Below, in pieces: positions 40,147 to 48,594 of a stretch of 52,387 nt of DNA. This DNA is from Levilactobacillus namurensis DSM 19117 (lineage in GTDB: Bacteria; Bacillota; Bacilli; Lactobacillales; Lactobacillaceae). The DNA is taken from assembly GCF_001434785.1 (NCBI RefSeq), contig NZ_AZDT01000063.1:99206-151592 (forward strand), written 5' to 3'. Every line of letters starts with the position of its first letter. Positions within the stretch are counted from its first letter, which is position 1. Position numbers and translations under genes: made by a program. The notes beneath the pieces are model-generated. The model was given only the letters and a program-made list of their open reading frames with translations. It was not told the DNA's origin and did not search any database.

Positions 40147-40506
40147 TTAATACCACCCGTGAGACAACCAATGGCGCTTAGCCTTGGTCCAAGTCCCGTA
40201 ACGGTGGTGGGTATAACGATCGGCCGTCTTTTCTTGATTGGCCTTACTGTAGTCACCGTGCAACATCGAAATCGTCAACTGGTACTTACCGTAGTAGATC
40301 CCGTTGCGTGCGCGATAGTTGCCGCCGGATTCGCGCTTAGCGATCCAGGCTTTAGCGGCCGCTTGCTTCTTCGATAACTTGGAGACGTAAACGACCTTGG
40401 TCTTGGTGGCAGCCTGCGCCGTCACACTATCGGTGGCCGTTGTCAGACCAGGTAGGGTCAAGGCCACAACTGTTAAAATGGCGAGAACAAAACGTTTAAC
40501 TTTAAT
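40147..40506 (-). CDS. Short Apf-type wall protein, apparent ATT start
   Basis: Secreted protein ending in the Apf/transglycosylase-like domain (AWIAKRESGGNYRARNGIYYGKYQL, with the likely catalytic Glu, and a final HGWY). It has no LysM domain. A full signal peptide (KVKRFVLAILTVVALTLPGL, cut after AQA) is encoded only if translation starts at the ATT at 40506, which lies 7 nt after a strong AGGAGGG. The nearest standard start, a GTG at 40467, has no ribosome site and would lose half the signal. The two paralogues downstream have ATG in this place. Confidence 0.75.
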   Translation of the reverse strand: MKVKRFVLAILTVVALTLPGLTTATDSVTAQAATKTKVVYVSKLSKKQAAAKAWIAKRESGGNYRARNGIYYGKYQLTISMLHGDYSKANQEKTADRYTHHRYGTWTKAKRHWLSHGWY

Positions 40507-40536
40507 GGGTCAACCCTCCTAGTGGCTTAATTATGA

Positions 40537-40593
40537 CTAGCATAACCTCTGCAAGTTACAGGAGGGTTTACAAAATGTTACGAAATGGTAACA
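40537..40593 (-). promoter_or_regulatory. Upstream region with WalR-like boxes and -10 box
   Basis: Minus strand: TGTTAC (40588-40593), five bases, CGTAAC (40577-40582), then TGTAAA (40567-40572) and TGTAAC (40555-40560), ahead of TATGCT (40539-40544). The first pair fits TGTWAH-N5-TGTWAH, the WalR (YycF) pattern, with one mismatch. Confidence 0.5.
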
Positions 40594-40656
40594 ACCAACC
40601 TCATCTTTTCCCGCTAAAGTCGCTCAATCCCCGTCCTCATCGGGTTTCTGCCCACT

Positions 40657-40687
40657 CAAAAACCACCGCTGCGCACAACGGTGGTTT
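40657..40687 (-). terminator. Terminator of the middle Apf-type gene
   Basis: AAACCACCG pairs with CGGTGGTTT around a GC-rich loop; minus-strand T-run of five. Confidence 0.88.
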
Positions 40688-40731
40688 GAGGATTTATCGC
40701 AATTGGTTTTCTAATTAACGTTTCTAACGGT

Positions 40732-41418
40732 TTAGTACCAACCGTTAGCTTGCCAGAATGCCTTGGCCCTGGACCAAGAACCGTACCGCGAGCTGACGTA
40801 TTGGTTGGCCACCTTTTCCTGGTTAGCGGCCGAGTAGTCCCCGTTCAGGTAGGAAGCGCTCAACTGGTACTTCCCGATGTACTGGCCATTCCGTGCGCTG
40901 TAAGAGCCACCGGATTCCTTGTTGGCGATCCAAGCCTTAGCACTGGAACTGGACGTGTTACTAGTCCCCGTGCTGGTCGACCCAGTGGTTTGGGTCTGGG
41001 TAGTCGTCGTGGTAGGCGTTTGGTAGCGCGTCGTGTTCGTATTCGCTTGCCGGTTCGACGCATATTGGCTCGCCGTCCCTTGGTAAGCACTGGTTCCTTG
41101 CGTGGTACCAGTCGTTTGCGTCTGTTGTGTCGTGGTTGGCGTAGTCTGCGTTGCCTGAGTCGTCGTGGTCTGGCTAGTTGACGCCGAACTTGGAATCACC
41201 AGGGATTCCCCCACGTAGATCAGGTTGGCATTTTTTAAACCGTTCGCCGACTTAATGGCGGAAACGGTGGATTTGTATTGCGTAGCGATCTTGGATACGG
41301 TATCTCCCGACTTCACCGTGACCCGGACGTCAGCGTTGGCGGAAGTGGTCGCGAAGAAGCTGGCCCCGATAACGGCGGCGGTTCCTAACGTTGAAACTAA
41401 AACTTTTTTGAATGTCAT
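40732..41418 (-). CDS. LysM-Apf wall protein
   Basis: Extracellular peptidoglycan-associated protein of 228 residues. Signal peptide 1-29 (cut after ANA), LysM domain about 31-75 (VKSGDTVSKIATQY...NLIYVGESLVIP), a Thr/Gln/Ser-rich linker about 80-160, and the C-terminal Apf/transglycosylase-like domain 162-228 (AWIANKESGGSYSARNGQYIGKYQL ... FWQANGWY). Proteins of this kind in L. gasseri and relatives affect cell shape, aggregation and adhesion. Catalytic activity on peptidoglycan is plausible but unproven. A TGTAAC motif lies upstream. Confidence 0.9.
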   Translation of the reverse strand: MTFKKVLVSTLGTAAVIGASFFATTSANADVRVTVKSGDTVSKIATQYKSTVSAIKSANGLKNANLIYVGESLVIPSSASTSQTTTTQATQTTPTTTQQTQTTGTTQGTSAYQGTASQYASNRQANTNTTRYQTPTTTTTQTQTTGSTSTGTSNTSSSSAKAWIANKESGGSYSARNGQYIGKYQLSASYLNGDYSAANQEKVANQYVSSRYGSWSRAKAFWQANGWY

Positions 41419-41465
41419 TCTTAAATTGTCCTCCTTGGCGTTGTCGTGATTACTTAACGAGACCT

Positions 41466-41509
41466 AGCATAACCGCTCAACGTTACACGCCAATTGTGAA
41501 GAGGTAACA
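41466..41509 (-). promoter_or_regulatory. Promoter region of the LysM-Apf gene
   Basis: Minus-strand TATGCT (41466-41471) with TGTAAC (41482-41487) and TGTTAC (41504-41509), 22 bp apart or two helical turns. The arrangement resembles that before the two paralogues. The -35 box is poor, which suggests an activator. Confidence 0.45.
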
Positions 41510-41665
41510 CCCTGATTAAGAAAAACGGGGAAATATGACAAGTTGTCATCCTAATAACCTTTTTGACATTTAACCCCCTAAATCCCCCTCCTAGACGACA
41601 AAAATGACGGGCCCGTGTCAGTTTCCGGTCCCGCCAATTCTTATTCTACTATCGATGAACATCCC

Positions 41666-41914
41666 TCACCGTCGCGTGATCAGCAGCCAGGTCCCACCAA
41701 ACAGGACTAAGTAACAGAGTTGCCAGAAACACACGATTGCCGTCCAACTAAGTGTGATGGGAAAGACAAACGATGTCAGCCCAATCAGCGCGAGGTCGAC
41801 CCAGCGAGCCACCTGCGCGTACGGGCCCACGTGGCGACGAACCAAGACCGTGATGACTCCGCGGCTAACGCCGAATAGGACCATGAGGATCATGGCGAAG
41901 ACAAAGGTCACCAT
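41666..41914 (-). CDS. Hypothetical small membrane protein
   Basis: An 82-residue protein with two to three hydrophobic segments (about 1-22, 38-55 and 58-78). GAAAGGGGG precedes the ATG. It sits between two Apf-type genes but has its own spacing and no sequence relation to them. I do not recognise it. Confidence 0.55.
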   Translation of the reverse strand: MVTFVFAMILMVLFGVSRGVITVLVRRHVGPYAQVARWVDLALIGLTSFVFPITLSWTAIVCFWQLCYLVLFGGTWLLITRR

Positions 41915-41976
41915 GGCGGTTTCCCCCTTTCTACCGTTAGGATACCAGTTTTCTAGTCCCCCTGTCAGCAGAACAC

Positions 41977-42012
41977 AAAAGAGCCGCTCGGACCTGCATC
42001 CGAACGACTCTT
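41977..42012 (-). terminator. Terminator of the second LysM-Apf gene
   Basis: AAGAGTCGTTCGGA pairs with TCCGAGCGGCTCTT (one mismatch) on the minus strand, then TTT. Confidence 0.82.
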
Positions 42013-42046
42013 CATGACTTTAAACGTCAAAATTTTTAAGTAAGGC

Positions 42047-42634
42047 TTAGTACCACCCGTTGGCTTGCCAGAAGGCTTGCGCAGCGGTCCAGGAACCATA
42101 CCGGCCGGCCACGTATTGGTTGGCGACCTTTTCCTGGTTAGCGGCTGAGTAATCGCCCTTCAAGTAGGCGGAACTCAACTGGTACTTCCCAATGTATTGT
42201 CCATTGGTGGCGGTGTAAGACCCCCGTGATTCGCGGTACGCGATCCAGTTCTTCGCGCTGGCTTCGGAGCCGGAAACCCCCGAAGCAGCCGGTTGGGTTG
42301 TAGTCTGCGTCGTCGTGGTAGCACTTGGCGCCTGGTTAGACGTGTGACGGTAGGAATGTTGCGCCACACCAGCAGCGTGCGTGGTTGCGGTGGCGTGCTT
42401 GGCTGGAATGGCCAGGTTCTCCCCCACAAAGATCAGTGAGCTGTTGGTCAAGTGGTTGGCCTTTTCAATGGCCTTCACGGATGAATCGTACTGGTTGGCT
42501 AAGGCCCAAACAGAATCCCCCTGCTTGACCGTAACCCGGGTAGCGGCACTGGCTTGTTCATTGGAAGTAAACAGGCCGGCTCCGGCGACAGCAACTGCGC
42601 CTAAAGTCATCACTAAAGCTTTTTTGAATCCCAT
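42047..42634 (-). CDS. LysM-Apf wall protein, second copy
   Basis: Paralogue of the gene at 40732, 195 residues: signal peptide about 1-30 (cut after ASA), LysM domain (VKQGDSVWALANQY...LIFVGENLAIP), shorter Thr/Gln linker, and the Apf/transglycosylase-like domain (NWIAYRESRGSYTATNGQYIGKYQL ... FWQANGWY). The Gly-Gly after the likely catalytic Glu reads Arg-Gly here. AGGAGG lies upstream of the ATG, and the promoter resembles that of its paralogues. Three such genes in 2.5 kb point to local duplication. Confidence 0.9.
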   Translation of the reverse strand: MGFKKALVMTLGAVAVAGAGLFTSNEQASAATRVTVKQGDSVWALANQYDSSVKAIEKANHLTNSSLIFVGENLAIPAKHATATTHAAGVAQHSYRHTSNQAPSATTTTQTTTQPAASGVSGSEASAKNWIAYRESRGSYTATNGQYIGKYQLSSAYLKGDYSAANQEKVANQYVAGRYGSWTAAQAFWQANGWY

Positions 42635-42673
42635 AAAAAAATAACATCCTCCTTCGATTGCTTAACGGCTCCT

Positions 42674-42712
42674 AGAATAGCTGACAAATATTACACGGAA
42701 ATTGTGGTTACA
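42674..42712 (-). promoter_or_regulatory. Promoter region of the second LysM-Apf gene
   Basis: Minus-strand TATTCT (42674-42679), TGTAAT (42690-42695) and TGTAAC (42707-42712). Same order as at the paralogues, with a 17-bp step between the boxes. Confidence 0.45.
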
Positions 42713-43004
42713 TGTCACGGAGGTTAAGAAAGTCTTCTGATTATGTCAGTTTGTCATTTTTGTAATGCCTCTGTTATATAAAACGCTTTAATTGACCCAA
42801 ATTCGCCCTTTTTCCGCTAAATCTTAGGTCGATTACTTGATAAAGCAGGCAAATTTTCTGTAAAATTTGTCATCTAAAATGAAAAATTCATGAAAATCCT
42901 CCGAATTTTGTCCTTAAATTGCCACCATCTTCATCCGTAAATTGTTTTACTTCCGAATAAATTCCCACCGTGGTCGTCCGTTGGCCACTCTTGATGGGAT
43001 CATC
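42713..43004. other. AT-rich gene-free segment
   Basis: About 290 bp, AT-rich up to 42960, without a supported gene. Nothing recognisable beyond scattered T-runs. Confidence 0.4.
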
Positions 43005-43065
43005 CGCCTTACCGGGCGACCAGACACCTATCCTAAAATTCGGCGCCCAACACGTCTGGTTCCAG
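43005..43065. repeat. Short two-ended member of the repeat family
   Basis: CGCCTTACCGGGCG (43005-43018) followed by ACCAGAC and, 28 bp later, GTCTGGT. It has the repeat's conserved end and part of the outer stem, but neither inner arm. Confidence 0.5.
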
Positions 43066-43147
43066 TAGCAATCAAGTCAGTCCTTAACCACCGAAATCTC
43101 ACCGGGACAGCCCCCCAAGTGGCGTAACTTAGAGGACCTAAACCCAA

Positions 43148-43302
43148 CGTTAGCCGTGAGGCCGGCCAGACAGGGCTCAGCCGTGAAATTTGACTTAGGG
43201 AGCGTTCTGGGCTGCCTTAAGGCCCAATTTCGAGACCGCTCTATGGCTCGAAATGGCGCCCACGGCGTTCCAGCCCTGTCTGGCCGGCCGGTAAGGCGCT
43301 GA
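43148..43302 (+). repeat. Three-way-junction repeat, copy F
   Basis: Outer stem GGCCGGCCAGACAGGGCT / AGCCCTGTCTGGCCGGCC is perfect over 18 bp and differs from A and B by compensated changes. Arm 2 is ATTTCGAG...CTCGAAAT, also compensated relative to GCTTCGAG...CTCGAAGT. Arm 1 is weaker. It ends in CGGTAAGGCG. Confidence 0.85.
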
Positions 43303-43318
43303 CTACTACCACCCACGC

Positions 43319-43354
43319 AAAACGGGCCGCTGCCCGGAGGCAACGACCCGTTTG
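43319..43354 (-). terminator. Terminator of adhE
   Basis: AAACGGGTCGTTGCC and GGGCAGCGGCCCGTTT form an imperfect stem on the minus strand, ending in TTTT. Confidence 0.8.
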
Positions 43355-43365
43355 TAACGTCAGGG

Positions 43366-45978
43366 TTACTTTTCAACACCCTTACCGTCGTATTCATCAA
43401 TCATGATTTGCTTTAATTCAGAAACTAGGGGTTCCTTAGGGTTCGCGGTCGTGCATTGGTCCTCGAACGCTAATTCAGCCAAGTGATCCACCGTCTTGTC
43501 GAAGTGGGCCTTGTCCACCCCGTTAGCCTTCAAGCTCAACGTGACCCCAACGGAGTGTGCCAAGTCGATGACTTTCTTGACCAAGGCTTCCTTAAGCTCT
43601 TCCTTGGTGTTCCCTGGTAAGCCCAGGTAACGCGCAATCTGAGCGTAATCTTCATCGGCCCGGAAGTACTCGTACTTCGGCCACATGGACATCTTGGTCG
43701 GTTCCTTGAAGTTGTACCGAATCACGTGCGGTAACGTAATCGCGATGGCCAGACCGTGTGGTAAGCCGAATTCCCCACCTAACTTGTGGGCGATCGAGTG
43801 GTCGACCCCTAAGAAGGCGTTGGCGAAGGCCATCCCGGCTAAGGTCGAAGCGTTGTGCATCTCTTGCCGGGCCGTGATGTCACCGTTGTAGGAGTTCGTC
43901 AGATTGTCCATGACCAGTTTGATGGCCTGTAAGGACCATGGCCGGGTGTAATCGGAAGCCATTACGGAAACGTAGGATTCAATGGCGTGGGTCAACACGT
44001 CCAACCCAGAGTAAGCCACGGTCTTCTTAGGCACCGTTTCGATGAACTGGGAATCCACAATGGCCACGTCTGGCGTCAATGCGTAGTCGGCCAACGGGTA
44101 CTTCACGTGGGTCTTCGAGTCCGTGATCACGGAGAACGGCGTTACTTCAGAACCCGTCCCGGACGTGGTTGGGATGGCAACGAACTGGGCCTTGTGCGGC
44201 TTATTGAACTTGTAAGCCCGCTTCCGGATGTCCAAGAACTTCTGCTTAGCACCGAAGAAGCTAGCCTTAGGGTCTTCGTAGAACAGCCACATGTTCTTGG
44301 CCGCATCCATCGCAGAACCCCCACCTAACGCAATGATGGTGTCCGGCTTGAATTGACGCATCAGCGCAACCCCGCGGTTGACCGTATCCGTGGTCGGATC
44401 TGGCTCAACATCGGAGAACAGGGAGTATTCCATCCCGTTAGGTTGCCGCTTCAATTCGTTTAAGACCGTGTCCACGTAACCCAATTGAACCATGGCTGGG
44501 TCGGTGACCAGGAAGACCCGCTTGATGCCTGGCATGTCGTCGAGGTAACGAACGGACGTCTTTTCGAAGTAAACTCGAGGTAATTTAATCCACTGCATGT
44601 TATTTCGCCGCTTTGCAATCGTTTTGATGTTCAGTAAGTCGAAGGACGAGACGTTGTGGGACACAGAGTTCTTGCCCCATGAGCCGGTCCCTAAGGTTAA
44701 TGAAGGAATCATTTCGTTGTACAGGTTCCCAATGCCCCCTAGTGCGGAGGGCGTGTTGACCAAGACCCGGCTGGCCTTCATCTTAATGCCGTATTCCGTT
44801 GCTAAGTCGTCGTCCATGGTGTGGATGGCGGCCGTGTGGCCCAACCCACCAAAGTGTAAGAGTTCGTCCGCCAACTTGAAGGCTTCGGCGTGGTCCTTAG
44901 ACTTGTAAACGGAGATAACCGGTGACAGCTTTTCTTGAGACATCGGGTACTTTGGCCCCACGCCCGTCAGTTCAGCGGCCAAGACCTTGGTGGTTGCGGG
45001 AACTTTGATTCCGGCTAAGTCCGCGATCTTTTGCGCAGACATCCCAGCAATTGGTCCTTTGACCCCGCCTTCAGGACGGAACATCGCGTCGGCTAAGGCC
45101 TTGTGGTCCGCCTTCTTCACGAAGTAGACGCCCCGGTCCTGCATTTCCTTCTTCACATCGTCGTAGATGTCCTTGTCGATGATGGCGCTGTTTTCAGACG
45201 CGCAGACCATCCCGTTATCGAACGTCTTGGATAAGACGATGTCGTAGACGGCCCGCTTGATGTTAGCCGTCTTTTCAATGTAGGCTGGACCGTTACCAGG
45301 ACCGACCCCTAACGCGGGCTTCCCGGTAGAGTAAGCGGCCTTGACCATGCCAGGACCCCCAGTAGCCAGCACACTGGCAACCCGTGGGTGGTTCATCAAC
45401 GCCGTGGTGGCGTCAATACTTGGCTTGTCGATCCATTGGATGACCCCTTCTGGTGCCCCCGCAGCGATGGCAGCGTCCCGAACGACCTTAGCGGCCATTA
45501 CGGATGACTTCTGTGCTTGTGGGTGGAAAGCGAAGATGATTGGGTTCCGCGTCTTAACCGCGATCAGTGACTTGAATAACGTGGTGGACGTAGGGTTAGT
45601 GACGGGCGTAACCCCGGCTAAGATGCCCAGAGGTTCCGCAACCGTGATCAGTTCCCGTTCCCGGTCGTCCTTGATGATGCCGACGGTCTTATCGTGCTTA
45701 ATGGTGTGCCAGATTTCTTCCGTCGCGAACATGTTCTTCACGGCCTTGTCTTCCATGACCCCCCGGCCCGTTTCGTCGTAAGCGGCTTTGGCCAGTTCCA
45801 TGTGGTGGTCCAAGCCGGCGATGGCCATCTGGTGGACGATGTGGTCGACCGTGGCTTGGTCGAAGTCGTCCATGGCGCACAGCGCGTCGTGAGCTTTATT
45901 GACTAGGCGGTCGATCATTTGGTCAACCGTTTCTTCTTTAGTAGTCGTTTTTGGATTCGTTTTTACGTCTTTTAACAT
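43366..45978 (-). CDS. adhE: Bifunctional acetaldehyde-CoA/alcohol dehydrogenase
   Basis: Reduces acetyl-CoA to acetaldehyde and then ethanol, reoxidising two NADH. Length 870 residues, full size. The N-terminal aldehyde dehydrogenase domain (about 1-445) has its catalytic Cys259 in NGMVCASENS; the C-terminal iron-dependent alcohol dehydrogenase domain has the cofactor motif GGGSAMDAAK and the metal-ligand blocks GVDHSIAHKLGGEFGLPHG. In this class the enzyme usually forms long spirosomes. In heterofermenters it closes the redox balance of phosphoketolase metabolism. Codon bias is strong. It is monocistronic, with Rex-like sites at the promoter. Confidence 0.96.
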   Translation of the reverse strand: MLKDVKTNPKTTTKEETVDQMIDRLVNKAHDALCAMDDFDQATVDHIVHQMAIAGLDHHMELAKAAYDETGRGVMEDKAVKNMFATEEIWHTIKHDKTVGIIKDDRERELITVAEPLGILAGVTPVTNPTSTTLFKSLIAVKTRNPIIFAFHPQAQKSSVMAAKVVRDAAIAAGAPEGVIQWIDKPSIDATTALMNHPRVASVLATGGPGMVKAAYSTGKPALGVGPGNGPAYIEKTANIKRAVYDIVLSKTFDNGMVCASENSAIIDKDIYDDVKKEMQDRGVYFVKKADHKALADAMFRPEGGVKGPIAGMSAQKIADLAGIKVPATTKVLAAELTGVGPKYPMSQEKLSPVISVYKSKDHAEAFKLADELLHFGGLGHTAAIHTMDDDLATEYGIKMKASRVLVNTPSALGGIGNLYNEMIPSLTLGTGSWGKNSVSHNVSSFDLLNIKTIAKRRNNMQWIKLPRVYFEKTSVRYLDDMPGIKRVFLVTDPAMVQLGYVDTVLNELKRQPNGMEYSLFSDVEPDPTTDTVNRGVALMRQFKPDTIIALGGGSAMDAAKNMWLFYEDPKASFFGAKQKFLDIRKRAYKFNKPHKAQFVAIPTTSGTGSEVTPFSVITDSKTHVKYPLADYALTPDVAIVDSQFIETVPKKTVAYSGLDVLTHAIESYVSVMASDYTRPWSLQAIKLVMDNLTNSYNGDITARQEMHNASTLAGMAFANAFLGVDHSIAHKLGGEFGLPHGLAIAITLPHVIRYNFKEPTKMSMWPKYEYFRADEDYAQIARYLGLPGNTKEELKEALVKKVIDLAHSVGVTLSLKANGVDKAHFDKTVDHLAELAFEDQCTTANPKEPLVSELKQIMIDEYDGKGVEK

Positions 45979-46014
45979 CTCTCTGCCTCCATATGCGTTT
46001 GCGTAGAAAAGATA

Positions 46015-46065
46015 TTGTTAACTTATTCACGATTTCTATCTTATCATGGATTTTTCAAAAGTCCA
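46015..46065 (-). promoter_or_regulatory. adhE promoter with Rex-like operator
   Basis: Minus-strand TGGACT (46060-46065) and TAAGAT (46038-46043) are 16 bp apart. TTGTTAACTTATTCACGA at 46015-46032 matches the Rex pattern TTGTGA-N6-TCACAA at 10 of 12 positions and covers the expected transcription start, suited to NADH-responsive repression. Confidence 0.6.
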
Positions 46066-46191
46066 GAACTTTATATTAAAAAAATCACAATTAATTTTCT
46101 GCACAAGTAAACGCTGTTGTATCAAGGTTCCTCTCCGTTTAGTTTGTAAGTGCATACACGAATGCCAGCGATTCACAAGCTTTTTATTTTA

Positions 46192-46209
46192 GTGTGAATT
46201 AAATCACTA
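46192..46209. promoter_or_regulatory. Second Rex-like site in the adhE-glpQ-like intergenic region
   Basis: GTGTGAATTAAATCACTA matches TTGTGA-N6-TCACAA at 10 of 12 positions. It lies about 160 bp upstream of the adhE promoter and 112 bp before the divergent gene, so it could act on either. Confidence 0.5.
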
Positions 46210-46320
46210 TCATGCCTATTTTCAATTCGTTCGGTCAACCAATTAAGGGTTTCAACTAAAAATTTGTGGTTCGGAATCCAGAGTGTGCTAAATTAGAAAC
46301 CATACAGAGGAGTTGGTCTT

Positions 46321-48114
46321 ATGCAAGCTTGGGCATTCTGGCGACAGACCAGTCGCCATTTTCGACAACACTGGGGCAGTTATGTGACCCTGGTCTTTCT
46401 CACCAACATCGTCATTAGTTACTGTGCGATCCCCGTCTTCGGTTGGTTGACCGCCAATTTGCTGGCCTGGCAACGGATTCCCTACGTCTCCTACACCAAC
46501 CTGGGCAACATTATCTTGAAGCATCCCCTAGCCGTGATTGGCCTATTACTGATCCTGATGGCCATCATGGTCCTGGTGTACTGGCAATTTGCCTTCCTAC
46601 TCTTAGGGATTCGCAATATTCGCCTGGGGCGGCCTCAAGGAACCCTGGCGGTCTTACGCCGAACGGTCACCAGTCTTACGGGCGCGTCACCCAGCACCTT
46701 CCTGTTCTTTATGGGCTACTTTCTGATCATCCTGCCCTTCGGCAGCATTCTCTTCTCCACGCCGTTGCTCAATAAAGCCAAGATTCCCGCCTTCATCGTG
46801 AGTTATCTGATGGCTAACCCGCTTTGGGCGACCGTCTTAGTCCTGTTCTACGCACTGGCCATCTACCTGGGGATTCGCCTGATTGCCGTCCTCCCCTTGA
46901 TGATGCTGGACGGGTACCACAGTCACGCCGCTATCCGCGAGAGTTGGCGGGTTACTCAGGGACAATTCTGGAAGTACCTCAGCCGGATGCTCCTGGCCCT
47001 GGTGATGGTCTCGCTGATGACCGGGGTGCTCTACGCAGCACTCTACCTGGGACAAGTCTTCTTCGACACCACCCCCGCCGCGCTGGTCATGGCGACGGTC
47101 AACCTCTTCTTAATGGAAGTCCTCACCGAGTTCCTGGTCTGCTACGCCACCATCGTCTTCATGACCATCGTCCTCAGCAGTCACGCCGACCACGAACCTA
47201 CGCCGATGATGCAGCTACAATTCCGGGAACCAGCCCACACTAAATGGCGGACCCGGGCTCTCATCACCTTGGGACTAACGGTACTGAGTGCGGGGTTAGT
47301 GGCCTTCAACCTGGCCTACCTCAACGGCTTAGCCGTCAGCAAGCCCCTCACCATCGCACACCGGGGCGTCGATAACGGTAACGGGGTCCAAAATACGATC
47401 CCGGCCCTGATCAAAACCAGCCGAGAGAAGCCCGACTACGTGGAGATGGACGTCCAGGAGACTAAGGACCACCAATTCGTGGTGCTCCACGATACGAATC
47501 TAAAGGCGCTGGCGGGCTTGAAACGACGAGTTGGCGACATGACCCTCAAGGCGTTAACGCGGGTCACTGTCACCGAAAACGGCCACCAGGCTAAAGTTCC
47601 GAGTTTTGCGGCCTACCTTAAAGCCGCCCACGCCCACCATCAAAAGTTGCTGGTCGAGATCAAGACCAATAAAGCGACCACCCGGGACCTGCCGGAACGG
47701 TTCATCAAGCAGTTCGGCCCAAGCTTACTGGCCCACCACGATCAGGTCCACACCCTGAGCTACCGGATCATGACCGCCCTGCGTCAACAGGACCCCCACC
47801 AGTTCGTGAGCTATATTCTCCCCTATAACCTGACCTTCCCGTACACGGACGCCAACGCTTATACCATGGAGGCGACGACCTTAAACGATGCCTTCATCGA
47901 CCAGGCGGCTAAGCACCATCAACGGGTCTACGCTTGGGATATCGATGACGTGACCCTGCTGGACCAGATGATGTTCCTCGGCGTCAACGGAATCATTACC
48001 GATAACCTGCACGACATGCAGGTTGAAATCAAGAACAACACGGACCACCCCAGCTACGCTAACCTCCTCCTAACATTCATGAGTGAGTTAAGCTTAGAGA
48101 CTCAGATGCAATAG
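46321..48114 (+). CDS. Membrane-anchored glycerophosphodiester phosphodiesterase
   Basis: A 597-residue protein in two parts. Residues 1-335 hold about eight hydrophobic spans, the glycerophosphoryl diester phosphodiesterase membrane domain. Residues about 340-590 are a GDPD catalytic domain: IAHRGVDNG with His347, the acidic pair in EMDVQETKD, and the second His in VVLHDTNL. It hydrolyses glycerophosphodiesters, or possibly lipoteichoic-acid chains, to glycerol-3-phosphate outside the membrane; the natural substrate is inferred. GAGGAG lies upstream of the ATG. It is divergent from adhE. Confidence 0.9.
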   Translation: MQAWAFWRQTSRHFRQHWGSYVTLVFLTNIVISYCAIPVFGWLTANLLAWQRIPYVSYTNLGNIILKHPLAVIGLLLILMAIMVLVYWQFAFLLLGIRNIRLGRPQGTLAVLRRTVTSLTGASPSTFLFFMGYFLIILPFGSILFSTPLLNKAKIPAFIVSYLMANPLWATVLVLFYALAIYLGIRLIAVLPLMMLDGYHSHAAIRESWRVTQGQFWKYLSRMLLALVMVSLMTGVLYAALYLGQVFFDTTPAALVMATVNLFLMEVLTEFLVCYATIVFMTIVLSSHADHEPTPMMQLQFREPAHTKWRTRALITLGLTVLSAGLVAFNLAYLNGLAVSKPLTIAHRGVDNGNGVQNTIPALIKTSREKPDYVEMDVQETKDHQFVVLHDTNLKALAGLKRRVGDMTLKALTRVTVTENGHQAKVPSFAAYLKAAHAHHQKLLVEIKTNKATTRDLPERFIKQFGPSLLAHHDQVHTLSYRIMTALRQQDPHQFVSYILPYNLTFPYTDANAYTMEATTLNDAFIDQAAKHHQRVYAWDIDDVTLLDQMMFLGVNGIITDNLHDMQVEIKNNTDHPSYANLLLTFMSELSLETQMQ

Positions 48115-48120
48115 TTTCTG

Positions 48121-48184
48121 AAACGACCAATCGCCATCCTGCACCAAGAACTTGGTATGCAGGGTGACGATTGGCCGTTTTGTT
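48121..48184 (+). terminator. Terminator of the glycerophosphodiesterase gene
   Basis: A long hairpin: AACGACCAATCGCCATCCTGC pairs with GCAGGGTGACGATTGGCCGTT in several blocks, with ACCAAG/CTTGGT at the tip, and ends in TTTTGTTT. Confidence 0.85.
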
Positions 48185-48371
48185 TAATGGTGACATTCAC
48201 TCTCTATCGAACTTCATATACTTGAAAATGGTCCACATCTTAGACATTCTGTCATTGTATCTCAACTTAGACGCTTCACCACACCACCCGGTGAAGAATC
48301 TTAATCGCTAGACTTAGCACTAAGTATATAGCACATAAATCATTCTAAGCGTAAACTACCAAGGACCCATT
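48185..48371. other. AT-rich gene-free junction
   Basis: Base composition drops here from GC-rich to AT-rich, marking the start of the foreign-looking ABC exporter region. No gene or terminator is clear. Confidence 0.4.
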
Positions 48372-48563
48372 TTACCGAAAAGTACGAAGCGAACATTTCA
48401 CATCCTCTTTAGGGCTAAAGTCTTTTCCATCCCATAAAAATTTCTGTGGGGGGTATTCATCACCATAGCGTAACCGAAAATTTGTAGTTCTGAGATGAAA
48501 ATATTCCAACAAAACTCTAATTTCACATAGATTTGTCAAGTAAACGTAGAATTGAATATCCAA
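48372..48563 (-). CDS. Possible gene remnant downstream of the exporter
   Basis: A 63-codon frame starting with TTG, on the same strand and 31 bp after the exporter gene. It has protein-like composition (FYVYLTNLCEIRVLLEYF, then a polar tail), but no ribosome site and no recognised family. It may be the tail of a lost gene. Confidence 0.25.
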   Translation of the reverse strand: MDIQFYVYLTNLCEIRVLLEYFHLRTTNFRLRYGDEYPPQKFLWDGKDFSPKEDVKCSLRTFR

Positions 48564-48594
48564 TTTAAATGACTATTCAAAAGTGAATGATTTG

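Noticed and set aside
95-43302. Dispersed repeats considered as CRISPR or as ordinary terminators
   Set aside because: Spacing is kilobases with no spacers or cas genes, and the stems are not followed by T-runs.
45998-46012. cre-like sequence near the adhE ribosome site (CGCAAACGCATATG)
   Set aside because: Only 12 of 15 positions fit, with mismatches at key conserved bases.
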